Below are positions 1 to 8,613 of a stretch of DNA of 64,000 nucleotides, piece after piece. The position numbers and the translations under genes are program-made. Below the pieces are notes generated by a model that did not search any database, was not told the origin of the DNA, and was given only the letters and a program-made list of their open reading frames with translations. Source of the stretch: Paraburkholderia phenoliruptrix (GTDB lineage: Bacteria > Pseudomonadota > Gammaproteobacteria > Burkholderiales > Burkholderiaceae); contig NZ_CADIKB010000022.1 of NCBI RefSeq assembly GCF_902859825.1, positions 52,393 through 116,392 on the forward strand, read 5' to 3'. Numbering within the stretch: the stretch's first letter is position 1; each line of letters begins with the position of its first letter.

Positions 1-501
1 CGCGAGCACGCCGGCGTGGCACAAGTCGAGGCGCACTTTGCCGAGTCCGGCGAGGTGCAGCGCATCGAGCATCAGTTGCTGGATTTCGAGGTCGGCTTCG
101 AGACCCGCATGGCCGTAGATTTCCGCGCCGATCTGGATCTGCTCGCGCGTGGCGTGCAAACCGCGCGGGCGCGTATGCGCGACGTTCCCCGCGTAGCAAA
201 GCCGCGTGACGCCCTGGCGGTTCAGCAAATGCGCGTCGATGCGTGCGACCTGCGGCGTGATGTCGGCGCGCAGACCGAGCGTGCGCCCGGACAACTGGTC
301 GACGAGCTTGAAGGTGCGCAGATTCAGATCGTGCCCGCCGCCCGTGAGCAGGGACTCGATGTACTCGAGCAGCGGCGGCATGACCATCTCGTAGCCGTAC
401 GAACGAAAGCGATCGAGCAGGCGACGCCGCAATTCTTCGATCTTGCGGGCCTCCGACGGCAGCACGTCGGCAATGTTCTCGGGAAGTAACCAGGTCGACA
501 T
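1..501 (-). CDS. hisZ: ATP phosphoribosyltransferase regulatory subunit HisZ (C-terminus cut by window edge)
   Basis: This is the N-terminal 167 codons of a gene that runs off the left edge. HisZ is a histidyl-tRNA-synthetase-like protein without aminoacylation activity; it partners the short form of HisG in the first step of histidine synthesis in the cytoplasm. The start MSTWLLPENIADVLP is typical of the family, followed by the class II-like stretches DRFRSYGYEMVMPPLLEY and LRADITPQVARIDAH. It could be confused with HisS, but a full HisS lies at 8614-9954, and this protein lacks the HisS N-terminal signature. It is the last visible gene of the hfl-side block. No strong ribosome site is obvious upstream. 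Confidence 0.93.
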   Translation of the reverse strand, partial: MSTWLLPENIADVLPSEARKIEELRRRLLDRFRSYGYEMVMPPLLEYIESLLTGGGHDLNLRTFKLVDQLSGRTLGLRADITPQVARIDAHLLNRQGVTRLCYAGNVAHTRPRGLHATREQIQIGAEIYGHAGLEADLEIQQLMLDALHLAGLGKVRLDLCHAGVLA

Positions 502-725
502 CGATACAGTCCTACGACGTTGAACGCGGCGGCAGAATGCGCCGGTAATGAGTGTGAATGGCAAGCCAAGGCCTGATTCTGGCGGCTTCGGCAAACGGCG
601 GCCGCCCAACCAGCGGCTCGCCGGAGTCGCCGGCAATCCGCAGCGGTTCCTGTCAAGCCGCGCAGTCGCAGACGGGGAACAGTCGGCCTTGCGGCTCGGG
701 CCCTGCGTCGCTGCGGCGCTCTGCG

Positions 726-917
726 TCAGGTCACGAAAAACAGCAGAACCAGTCCGAGCAGCATGACGATCAGGCCGCCTATGCGGATCTGATGCGCCGG
801 CCGTTCCGCTATTTTACGGAACGTGTCGCGCCAGGCGCTCGGAAAAACGAATGGGAACATCCCCTCGATAACCAGCATCAACGCGATCGCGAGCAGTAAC
901 GAGCCGACTATATCCAT
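726..917 (-). CDS. DUF2065 family small membrane protein
   Basis: This 63-residue protein has two predicted membrane helices, roughly residues 3-24 and 46-62, joined by a short charged loop (SAWRDTFRKIAERP). It matches the DUF2065 (YjeT-like) family, which is commonly found between hflC and the purA/hisZ region in proteobacteria. Its function is unknown; the context suggests an inner-membrane protein made along with HflK and HflC. It starts 45 bp downstream of the hflC stop, so it is probably in the same transcript. The ATG lies at 915-917. Confidence 0.8.
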   Translation of the reverse strand: MDIVGSLLLAIALMLVIEGMFPFVFPSAWRDTFRKIAERPAHQIRIGGLIVMLLGLVLLFFVT

Positions 918-962
918 GCGAAAGAAGGGGCCGCGATGCGAATGCCGCGGCGTGCCCGGTTA

Positions 963-1865
963 TTAGTGTTTGCGCGAGGCCGCGGAAGCGTCCGGGGCTG
1001 CGCCGCCGGTCGGACTACGCATGAAGCGGAAGAACTCGCTGCTCGGATCGACCACGATCACGTCGCCGGGCTTAAAGGTGTTCCGGTACGCCTGCATGCT
1101 TTGATAAAACTGATAGAACTCCGGGTCGCTGCCGTACGCTTGCGCGGCGATTTCCGCTGCCTTTGCATCGCCCTCGCCCTTGATGGTTTGCGCCTCGCGG
1201 TAACCGTCCGCGAGGATGGCCTGCTGCTGGGCGAGCGCGTCCGCCTTGATCTTGTCCGCCTCGGCGGTGCCCTTCGCGCGTTCGTCGGCGGCGATCTGTT
1301 CGCGCTCCGCGATCATCCGCTTGTAGACCGAGTCCGCCATGGAGGCCGGGAAATCGACGCGCGTCAATTGAACGTCCACCACCGAGACGCCGAGCGATGC
1401 CGCCGTTCTGTCCATCGCGCCGCGCGCCTCGTCGGCGAGTGGCTGCTGTTTGGCGAGCGCGTCGGCAAGCGTGTATTTGCCGAACGCGTCGGTCAACGCG
1501 CCCCGCGCGACGAGCGCAAGACGCTCCGGCAGGCTTTGAACGTCGCCCTTCGTTTCAGCGAGCAGCTTGAGCGGATCGGTCACGCGGTACTTGACGACCG
1601 GGTTTGCCAGCAATTCGTTTTTGTCCGCGGTGACGTAGCGGTCCTCGTCCGGCGCGTCGAGCGACTGGATGCGGTTGTCGACGAGCGTGACGGTTTGCAA
1701 AGGCGGCGGCAACTTCACGTGCAGCCCGGGGCCGAGCAAGGCAGGCGCCGCGTCGCCGCGCGAGGACAGCACGGCCATATGACGCTGGTCGACTACGAAT
1801 ACCATCGACGAAGCGGCGAACAGCAGAATGACAACTGCAATGACGAGCGCAATGATCTTGTTCAT
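963..1865 (-). CDS. hflC: Protease modulator HflC (SPFH/band 7 protein)
   Basis: HflC forms a large inner-membrane complex with HflK that surrounds and modulates the FtsH protease. The 300-residue protein has one N-terminal membrane anchor (about residues 4-25), then the SPFH/band 7 domain and a charged coiled-coil stretch rich in Glu, Ala and Lys (about 185-245). Its length is normal for the family. The start is supported by AAGGAG eight bases upstream of the ATG. The gene begins 12 bp after the hflK stop, which fits translational coupling and equal synthesis of the two partners. Confidence 0.96.
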   Translation of the reverse strand: MNKIIALVIAVVILLFAASSMVFVVDQRHMAVLSSRGDAAPALLGPGLHVKLPPPLQTVTLVDNRIQSLDAPDEDRYVTADKNELLANPVVKYRVTDPLKLLAETKGDVQSLPERLALVARGALTDAFGKYTLADALAKQQPLADEARGAMDRTAASLGVSVVDVQLTRVDFPASMADSVYKRMIAEREQIAADERAKGTAEADKIKADALAQQQAILADGYREAQTIKGEGDAKAAEIAAQAYGSDPEFYQFYQSMQAYRNTFKPGDVIVVDPSSEFFRFMRSPTGGAAPDASAASRKH

Positions 1866-1877
1866 GTTGTGCGCTCC

Positions 1878-3302
1878 TTATTGAACGTCGTCTTCGCGCA
1901 TACGGCTGCGGAAGGACTCGCGCGAACGCAGCGGATCGCTGCTCGCCGCCGGGCGGCTCGCAGGCGTGGCGGCTGCGGCCGAAGCCGCTCCCGACACCGC
2001 CGCAGCTGCGGTGGCAGCCGCCGATCCACCCGCGCCCACGGCGCCGGCATTCGCTGCCTGCGAGGCGCCAGCCGCAGCCGCGCCGGATGCCGCGGTCACA
2101 GCCGATGCAGCCGCCGCGGCCGCGGTGGCATCGGCCACGCGCTGACGCGTTTGCTCGACGAGCTTGTCGAGCGGCAGATACAGCACGTTGTTGCCGCCGC
2201 GGTTGTCCACAAACACCTTGGTCGTATTCGAATAGATCTGCTGCATGGTTTCCAGATACATGCGCTCGCGAATCACCGCGGGCGCCTTCGAGTACTGCGC
2301 ATAGACTTCCTTGAAGCGGTCGGCGTCGCCTTGCGCCTGAGCAACCGTCTTGTCGCTGTACTTTTTCGCGTCGTCGATCTGGCGCGCCACATCGGCTTGC
2401 GCGCGCGGCAGCAGGTCCTGGGCGTAGGCCTGCGCGTCTCGCTTCGCACGCTCGTTTTCCTGGCGCACCTTGGCGGCCTCGTCGAACGCGGTCTGCACCT
2501 GGTCGGGCACCTGCACCGCCTGGATCGTCACGCCGGTGACGGCGAGACCCGACTGATACTGATCGAGCGACTTCTGGATGGCCGCCATCAACTGCTGCCG
2601 GATTGCTTCGCGGTCCTGATCAAGAATCTCCTCGCCGCTGCGGGCGCCGACGATGCCGCGCACCGCCGCTTGAGCGGCCTGCATCACGCTCTGATCGGGA
2701 TCGACGCTGCGAAAAAGGTAATCGGTCGGTTTGCGGATCTGGTACTGCACGGCAAAACGCACGTCGACGATGTCCGCGTCGTGCGTCAGCATGGACGCGT
2801 CTTTCACATTCGCCACGCGCACCACGTTGTTGCGGCCGATTTCCACCTGACGAACCTGGCCGATATTGACGAGCTCGTGGGTCTGGAACGGATACGGCAA
2901 GCGCCAGTGCACGCCGTGCGCGGCCGTGTAACGATACTGGCCGAACTGCATGACGACGCCGGCCTGGCCGTCCTGCACGACGAACACCCCGCTGCCGAGA
3001 TAGATGGCGATCAGCACGCCGATCACGATGCCGACGCCGATGCGCGCGCCACGGCCGTTGTCAGGGCGCCCGCCGCCGACGCCGCCGCCCTTGCGGCCGA
3101 ACATCCGGCTCAAACGACGGTTGAAATCCCGCCACATCTCGTCGAGATCGGGCGGACCTTCACCGTCCTTGGTCTGCGGGCGCTTCGGCTCGACCGGCCG
3201 CTGGCGCTCGCCATTGCCGTCGCCACGGCCCCAACGCGGATCGTTCAGTGAAAGCATGGCGCGCATGCGCGGCCAGATACTCCGCTCGTTGTAATCGTTC
3301 AC
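1878..3302 (-). CDS. hflK: FtsH protease activity modulator HflK
   Basis: HflK is the partner of HflC in the FtsH-modulating complex of the inner membrane. The 474-residue protein has a hydrophilic Pro/Gly/Arg-rich N-terminal region facing the cytoplasm, a membrane helix near residues 88-108 (GVGIVIGVLIAIYLGSGVFV), the SPFH domain, and an Ala-rich C-terminal tail of about 80 residues ending in a charged segment. The start used is a GTG (MNDYNERS); a later in-frame start such as the MLSLNDPRWG methionine cannot be excluded. The low-complexity tail varies in length in this family. It follows hflX by 59 bp. Confidence 0.95.
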   Translation of the reverse strand: MNDYNERSIWPRMRAMLSLNDPRWGRGDGNGERQRPVEPKRPQTKDGEGPPDLDEMWRDFNRRLSRMFGRKGGGVGGGRPDNGRGARIGVGIVIGVLIAIYLGSGVFVVQDGQAGVVMQFGQYRYTAAHGVHWRLPYPFQTHELVNIGQVRQVEIGRNNVVRVANVKDASMLTHDADIVDVRFAVQYQIRKPTDYLFRSVDPDQSVMQAAQAAVRGIVGARSGEEILDQDREAIRQQLMAAIQKSLDQYQSGLAVTGVTIQAVQVPDQVQTAFDEAAKVRQENERAKRDAQAYAQDLLPRAQADVARQIDDAKKYSDKTVAQAQGDADRFKEVYAQYSKAPAVIRERMYLETMQQIYSNTTKVFVDNRGGNNVLYLPLDKLVEQTRQRVADATAAAAAASAVTAASGAAAAGASQAANAGAVGAGGSAAATAAAAVSGAASAAAATPASRPAASSDPLRSRESFRSRMREDDVQ

Positions 3303-3361
3303 CTGTGTTCGTTCACCAGAGTAGACAGCGGGTCAGTGCAGGTCAGTGCAATCGGAACGGG

Positions 3362-4549
3362 TCAGTGCCCGAGTTCGGGAACCTTGCGGTGCTCGCGTGG
3401 TGCTGCCGAGCGGTCTTCTTCCGAGGAGTCCAGCAGCGTGTCGGGAAGAGGTTCGGCAGTCGCGATCTCAGCGACGGCAGCGCGCAATGTATCCAGCCCT
3501 TGCCCCGTGCGCGCGCTCAAAAAGACGCGCGAAATATTACCATACTCGTCCCGCTCGACCGCTTCGCCCCGGGCCGCCAACTCGGGCACCGCGTCGATCT
3601 TGTTGAATACGAGCACCTGCCGGATCGTGTCCGCACCGATTGCGTGCAATACCTCGTTCACCTGATCGATCTGGTCGAGCCGCACCGCGCTCGACGCATC
3701 CACCACATGCAGCAGCAGATCGGCATGAATGGTTTCCTCGAGCGTGGCGCGAAACGCCGCGACCAGTTGGTGCGGCAACTCGCGGATGAAGCCGACCGTG
3801 TCGGACACCACCACCTGCCCCGCTTCGTCGCCCAGATACACGCGCCGCGAAGTCGTGTCGAGGGTCGCGAATAGCTGGTCGGCCGCGTACGCCTGCGCCT
3901 TCGTGAGCGCATTGAAGAGCGTGGACTTGCCCGCGTTCGTATAGCCGACGAGCGACACCGACATGGTCTGATTGCGCGAGCGCTGGCGGCGCTGCGTGCC
4001 ATGCTGGCGGCGCAGCTTGTCGAGGCGCGACTTGAGCGCCTTGATGCGCTCGCCGATCAGCCGGCGGTCGGTTTCGAGCTGGGTTTCACCCGGGCCTCGC
4101 AGGCCGATACCGCCTTTTTGCCGCTCCAGGTGAGTCCATGCGCGGATCAGCCGCGTGGACAGATACTGCAATTGCGCGAGCTCCACCTGCAGCTTGCCTT
4201 CGTGGCTGCGGGCGCGTTGCGCAAAAATATCGAGAATAAGACTCGTGCGGTCGACCACGCGCCGATTAAGCGCCTGCTCCAGATTGCGCTGCTGGGCCGG
4301 CGCAAGAGCGTGATTGAAGATGACGAGTTCGATGTCGTTCGCCTCACACGCAAGACGCAGTTCTTCGGCCTTGCCGCTGCCGACGAACATTTTCGCGTCG
4401 GGGCTGGCGCGGCGCCCGGTGAGGGTGACTAGAGGATTCGCACCCGCGCTTTGCGCGAGCAGACTGAGTTCTTCGAGGCTGGCTTCGAAATCGATCTTAC
4501 CGAAGTCGATGCCGACAAGCGCTGCATTGATCAAATTGGAGGGTATCAA
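3362..4549 (-). CDS. hflX: GTPase HflX
   Basis: HflX is a ribosome-associated GTPase that splits or rescues stalled 70S ribosomes under stress. The 395-residue protein carries the N-terminal HflX domain, the conserved GPGETQLETDRR helix, then a GTPase domain with the P-loop GYTNAGKST, the DTT switch (FATLDTTSR), DTVGF and the NKID specificity motif. The C-terminus is acidic and Arg/Pro rich. No ATG precedes the conserved region; the likely start is a TTG (4547-4549). It lies 55 bp downstream of hfq, the classical hfq-hflX-hflK-hflC order. Confidence 0.94.
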   Translation of the reverse strand: MIPSNLINAALVGIDFGKIDFEASLEELSLLAQSAGANPLVTLTGRRASPDAKMFVGSGKAEELRLACEANDIELVIFNHALAPAQQRNLEQALNRRVVDRTSLILDIFAQRARSHEGKLQVELAQLQYLSTRLIRAWTHLERQKGGIGLRGPGETQLETDRRLIGERIKALKSRLDKLRRQHGTQRRQRSRNQTMSVSLVGYTNAGKSTLFNALTKAQAYAADQLFATLDTTSRRVYLGDEAGQVVVSDTVGFIRELPHQLVAAFRATLEETIHADLLLHVVDASSAVRLDQIDQVNEVLHAIGADTIRQVLVFNKIDAVPELAARGEAVERDEYGNISRVFLSARTGQGLDTLRAAVAEIATAEPLPDTLLDSSEEDRSAAPREHRKVPELGH

Positions 4550-4604
4550 AATGAGGCGGCCGGAATGATCGCCGACGGGCGACGCTACGCCGGCCGCGGC
4601 GGGG

Positions 4605-4841
4605 TTAGGACTGTTCGGAATCCGGGTGGAAATTCACCGGACGGGCTGGCACGACAGTCGAGATTGCGTGCTTGTAGACCATCTGGGTGACCGTATTCCT
4701 GAGCAACACGACGTACTGGTCGAACGATTCGATGTTCCCTTGAAGCTTGATGCCGTTGACCAGGTAGATCGACACCGGCACATGCTCTTTACGCAGTGCG
4801 TTCAAAAACGGGTCTTGTAACAATTGCCCTTTGTTGCTCAT
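4605..4841 (-). CDS. hfq: RNA chaperone Hfq
   Basis: Hfq is the hexameric Sm-like RNA chaperone that pairs small RNAs with mRNAs. The 78-residue protein has the Sm1 region (QDPFLNALRKEHVPVSIYLV, NGIKLQG) and the Sm2 motif YKHAISTVVP, with a short C-terminal tail as is usual in beta-proteobacteria. The ATG is preceded by GGAG seven bases upstream. A 143-bp gap separates it from der, and this AT-richer stretch (4842-4984) contains a TATAGT box on the minus strand near 4916-4921, so it may have its own promoter. Confidence 0.98.
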   Translation of the reverse strand: MSNKGQLLQDPFLNALRKEHVPVSIYLVNGIKLQGNIESFDQYVVLLRNTVTQMVYKHAISTVVPARPVNFHPDSEQS

Positions 4842-4984
4842 AGCAAACTCCGTATTTTTTTGCAGGTTGACTGAATTGACGACAGAAGAAAAAGATATCT
4901 GCCGTCAACCGCTACACTATAGCCGATTTTCGTTTTCGCGCGGGGCCCCTGCCGAAGCGGCCAAACCCAACGCACACGCGGGTT

Positions 4985-6322
4985 TCAGCCTTTGTCCGCG
5001 TAAGGGTTCGTCGACGATCTGAACTCTATTCGCAATGGAGTCCCCGTCAGCTTGAAAGTTTCCCGGAAGCGGTTTTCAAGGTAGCGTTTGTACGTTTCGG
5101 TGATGGCGTCGAGTGCATTGCCGTGAATCACGATGATCGGCGGATTCTGTCCGCCCTGGTGCGCGTAACGCAATTTCGGCCGTACCGGTCCGCGGCGGCG
5201 CGGCTGCTGGAACTCCACCGCCTCGATCAGCGCACGCGTGAGCTTCGGCGTGGGCAGCTTCGACATGGCGGCCGCGTAGGCGTCGTCCACGGAGCGCATC
5301 AGCGGGCCAATGCCTGTCTTTTCCGCAGCGGAAATGAAATGGAATTTGGCGAAGTCGAGAAATTTTAGTTTGCGCTCCAGATCTGCTTTCGTGCGCTCGC
5401 GCACATGCGAATCCAGCCCGTCCCACTTGTTCACGCCGACCACCAGCGCACGGCCCTGCTCGACCACGAAGCCGGCGATATGCGCGTCCTGGTCCGAAAT
5501 GTCCTGGCGCGCGTCGAGCAGCAGAATCACGACATTGGCGTCCGAAATCGACTGCAGCGTTTTCACGACCGAGAACTTTTCGATCGCCTCGAACACTTTG
5601 CCGCGGCGGCGCAAGCCGGCCGTGTCGATCAGCGTGTAGGGCTTGCCCTGGCGCTCGAAGTCGACGTAAATCGAATCGCGCGTGGTGCCGGGCATATCGA
5701 ACGCGATCACGCGCTCTTCGCCGACGAGCGCATTGATCAGCGTCGACTTGCCGACGTTCGGCCGGCCGACGATCGCGATCTTGATGCCGTGCGCCGCCTT
5801 CTCCTCGTCGCTCTCTTCGGGCTGGCCCGCGTACGCGACGCCGAGCGCCTCGTTGATCATTTCCGTCACGCCGTCGCCGTGCGCAGCGGAAATCGCGCGC
5901 GGGTCGCCGAGACCGAGTTCGTAGAAGTCCGCCGCCACCGCGCTGTACTTCATCCCCTCCGCCTTGTTGACGACGAGGAAAATGGGCCGCCCGGTCTTGC
6001 GCAGATAGTCGGCAATCACCTTGTCTTGCGGCGCGAGACCATTGCGGCCGTCAACGATGAACACGACGATGTCGGACTCCTCCACCGCCTGGCGCGTCTG
6101 GCGCGCCATTTCGTGCAGGATGCCGTCTTTCGCGACGGGTTCGAAACCGCCCGTATCGACGACGAGATAGGGTCGCTCGCCGGTGCGCCCTTCGCCGTAG
6201 TGGCGATCTCGGGTCAGGCCGGGCAAGTCGGCGACGAGCGCATCACGCGAGCGCGTGAGACGATTGAACAGCGTGGATTTCCCCACATTGGGGCGCCCGA
6301 CGAGGGCAATAACGGGTTTCAT
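4985..6322 (-). CDS. der: Ribosome biogenesis GTPase Der (EngA)
   Basis: Der is an essential double-GTPase needed for 50S subunit maturation. The 445-residue protein has two tandem G domains, each with a GRPNVGKST P-loop (one at residues 8-16, the other in the middle), NKAEG and NKWDG specificity motifs, and a C-terminal KH-like domain ending in a basic/aromatic segment. The open frame continues 61 codons upstream of MKPVIALVGRPNVGKS, but that stretch is not conserved-looking, so the ATG at 6320-6322 is chosen. A 407-bp gap separates it from bamB. Confidence 0.97.
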   Translation of the reverse strand: MKPVIALVGRPNVGKSTLFNRLTRSRDALVADLPGLTRDRHYGEGRTGERPYLVVDTGGFEPVAKDGILHEMARQTRQAVEESDIVVFIVDGRNGLAPQDKVIADYLRKTGRPIFLVVNKAEGMKYSAVAADFYELGLGDPRAISAAHGDGVTEMINEALGVAYAGQPEESDEEKAAHGIKIAIVGRPNVGKSTLINALVGEERVIAFDMPGTTRDSIYVDFERQGKPYTLIDTAGLRRRGKVFEAIEKFSVVKTLQSISDANVVILLLDARQDISDQDAHIAGFVVEQGRALVVGVNKWDGLDSHVRERTKADLERKLKFLDFAKFHFISAAEKTGIGPLMRSVDDAYAAAMSKLPTPKLTRALIEAVEFQQPRRRGPVRPKLRYAHQGGQNPPIIVIHGNALDAITETYKRYLENRFRETFKLTGTPLRIEFRSSTNPYADKG

Positions 6323-6729
6323 CAGATGTTGTTCACGGTGAAACGCGGATCGGAATCGACCGTCCGCATGGCGACGCCATTGCGCCGCTATACGGCAGCG
6401 TTTGACGCAAATTATCACGAATTCGACCAGTCCCGGCTGCGCTATCCAGCGGCGCGCCGAGGCGGACGGGGGTTTGGCTGGTTGGGCAGCGCCGTCGGGC
6501 TGCATGGTTGTGCTGCGTGAGCCCGCCGCTGCTGTCGATCGCTTTTCCGGCGGTTCCTGTCGAAGACCTGCTTTATTAACCGCCTGCTTGAAAGACCGCT
6601 TCTCGATCTCGCCGGATCAGCCGGCCCGGCGAAATTCATCTGCTGGTTATGTGGCGCCCCACACGGGCACCGGAAAAACGCGCGTGGCCGGCAAGGCCGG
6701 CCAACACGCTCGACGCCGTCGCCGCGAGA
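6323..6729. other. 407-bp gap between bamB and der
   Basis: No believable gene is seen on either strand. On the minus strand, GGCCGGC (6696-6702) and GCCGGCC (6686-6692) can pair, followed by a five-T run at 6674-6678, a weak terminator candidate after bamB. An AT-rich patch in the otherwise GC-rich DNA carries GATAAT on the minus strand (plus-strand 6411-6416), 89 bp upstream of the der start, which may be the -10 of a der promoter; I see no good -35. These two signals suggest that der is transcribed at least partly on its own. Confidence 0.35.
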
Positions 6730-7875
6730 TTAGCGCGGGCGATAGCCGTACAGATCGCCGTCGCGCGTTTGCACGACAAGTGTCTCGCCGGCCAGCACCG
6801 GTGCCGCGGTAATCGCGCTGCCGTCGGTCTTCATGCGGGCGACGAGCGTGCCGTCGTCGCGCGACAGGAAGTGCACGTAGCCCTGATAGTCACCGAGCAC
6901 CGCCGCGTGACCGAGGATGAACGGCACGCCCAGTTCGCGGTTCTTCAGCTTGTCGTTCTTCCACAGCGGAGCGCCGTTGCTGACGTCGAACGCGGACACG
7001 ACTGACCAGTCATCCGCCGCGACCACCGCGCGGTCGTCCTGCGCGAGGCCGCTCGCGCTCGAGAACGCTTTTTCCCACAGCGCCCGGCCCGAATTCGCGT
7101 CAAAACAGCCAATCTGCCCCTGGAAGGTCACCGCGCACGTTTCCGATCCGACCAGTGTGGGCGGCCCGGTCACGTCGTTGATGCGCTCCACTTCCGTCAC
7201 GCCCTTCGGGTACGAAACCGGCGTCTGCCAGTAGGCTTCACCGGTTTGCAGATTGATTGCCGAGAACGCGCCGCCGGGGAAACCGGCCAGCACCGCGGCG
7301 TCGCCCGCGAACGTCATGCCCGACGACACGCGCAAATTCAGCGGCACCGCGCGGTTACGATAATTCCACTTCTGCTCGCCGGTTTGTGCGTTGAACGCGA
7401 CGATCTGGCCGTCCACGGTACGCACCACCACGAGACCGTTGCCGACGAGCGGCGGCGAGATGATTTCGCCCGGCGCCTTCGCCGTCCACAGTTGCTTGCC
7501 GTCTGCCCCGAGCACGTAGACGTCGCCCTTCAGGCCGCCCACCGCCGTCAACGTGCCGTCGCTGCCCACGCCCGCGGAGATGTCGTCGTGCAGCTTGACT
7601 CGCCAGATGTCCTTACCGGTTTGCGCGTCGATCTTCGCGACCGAGCCGTTCGCGCCGGCTGCGTACACCGCGTCGCCAACCGCGACCGGCGAGAACAGAT
7701 AACGGCCTGCCTTACCGACGCTCGTCTTCCAGGCTTGCTGCACGTCAAGCACGGGCTTGAACTCGGTGAGTGGCGTCGGCACGCGGCGCTCGTCTTTCGT
7801 GGATGAGCATGCCGCGAGAGCGAGGACGGTCATCGCACAGACAACGGGCACAGCGTAACGTTTCAGCAGATTCAT
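6730..7875 (-). CDS. bamB: Outer membrane protein assembly factor BamB
   Basis: BamB is a lipoprotein of the BAM complex, which folds beta-barrel proteins into the outer membrane. The protein (381 residues from MNLLKRY) has a lipoprotein signal peptide with lipobox LAAC, then repeated PQQ-type blades of an eight-bladed propeller (for example NAQTGEQKWNY, DANSGRALWEK, DVSNGAPLWK). An ATG five codons further upstream (7888-7890) is an alternative start. It lies 62 bp after the YfgM-like gene and before der, the same neighbours as in Escherichia coli. Confidence 0.95.
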   Translation of the reverse strand: MNLLKRYAVPVVCAMTVLALAACSSTKDERRVPTPLTEFKPVLDVQQAWKTSVGKAGRYLFSPVAVGDAVYAAGANGSVAKIDAQTGKDIWRVKLHDDISAGVGSDGTLTAVGGLKGDVYVLGADGKQLWTAKAPGEIISPPLVGNGLVVVRTVDGQIVAFNAQTGEQKWNYRNRAVPLNLRVSSGMTFAGDAAVLAGFPGGAFSAINLQTGEAYWQTPVSYPKGVTEVERINDVTGPPTLVGSETCAVTFQGQIGCFDANSGRALWEKAFSSASGLAQDDRAVVAADDWSVVSAFDVSNGAPLWKNDKLKNRELGVPFILGHAAVLGDYQGYVHFLSRDDGTLVARMKTDGSAITAAPVLAGETLVVQTRDGDLYGYRPR

Positions 7876-7937
7876 CGGTGGACGAAGCATTCAGGAAATA
7901 GGTTAAAGAAAGGCCGGTTGGTCGTAGCTCGCGGCGC

Positions 7938-8567
7938 TTAACCGCCCAGCGCGTCCAGCTTGAACTGGATCAGCTGGCGCTCGGAGCTGTCGCTCTTCGG
8001 CAGCGACTCGAGCGCGAGTTTGTAGGCCGCGCGCGCGTCGTCGCGCTTGCCCTGGGCGGCGAGCAGATCGCCGCGGCCATTGGCCACGATGCCCTTGAAC
8101 GCGTCGGACTGCGGCTCGGCGAGCAATGCGAGACCCTGGTCGTAAGCCTTTTCGTCGAGCAGCAGCGAAGCAAGGCGCAGCTTCGCGATCTGCTTGAACT
8201 CGTCGTCCTTCGCGTGATCGATGGTCCATTGCAGCTGGGCTTTCGCGCCGGCTTCGTCGCCGGCCGCGTAGAGCGCCTTCGCGGCGCCGAGCGCGGTCAT
8301 TTGCGCGTACGCCGTGCGGCTGAACTTGTCTTCCATGTCGGCGGCCACGCGGCTCACCTTCGCCTTGTCGCCCGATGCCACGGCCTGCTGCACCTGGTCG
8401 TACAGCACGGCGGCTTCCGCCGCCTCGCGCCGCTGCCAGAAGTTCCAGCCGTTCCAGGCGGCTGCGGCGACCAGCACCACCAGCACGATCCACGTGGTTG
8501 CATTACCCCACTGCGTCCACCAAGCCTTCAGACTTTCAATCGATTCTTGTTCGTCGTGGTAACTCAT
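7938..8567 (-). CDS. yfgM: YfgM-family tetratricopeptide membrane protein
   Basis: This 209-residue protein has a short N-terminal cytoplasmic segment, one membrane helix (about residues 25-46, TTWIVLVVLVAAAAWNGWNF) and a periplasmic tetratricopeptide-like domain with Ala- and Leu-rich helices. In E. coli, YfgM is an ancillary subunit of the SecYEG translocon that works with the chaperone PpiD on exported proteins. Position between hisS and bamB supports the assignment. The ATG at 8565-8567 gives the expected MSYHDEQE-type start with a conserved acidic N-terminus. Confidence 0.88.
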   Translation of the reverse strand: MSYHDEQESIESLKAWWTQWGNATTWIVLVVLVAAAAWNGWNFWQRREAAEAAVLYDQVQQAVASGDKAKVSRVAADMEDKFSRTAYAQMTALGAAKALYAAGDEAGAKAQLQWTIDHAKDDEFKQIAKLRLASLLLDEKAYDQGLALLAEPQSDAFKGIVANGRGDLLAAQGKRDDARAAYKLALESLPKSDSSERQLIQFKLDALGG

Positions 8568-8613
8568 TGCCCGGCGATTTCCTCATTCTTGCTACGTGTG
8601 CGTGTCATCGCGA

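Noticed and set aside
16..489. Plus-strand frame at the left edge
   Set aside because: The opposite strand reads a convincing HisZ N-terminus from 501.
936..3251. Very long plus-strand reading frame opposite hflC and hflK
   Set aside because: It is rich in Arg, His, Ala and Val without any recognisable domain, while the minus strand encodes clear HflC and HflK. High GC content creates such antisense frames throughout this window.
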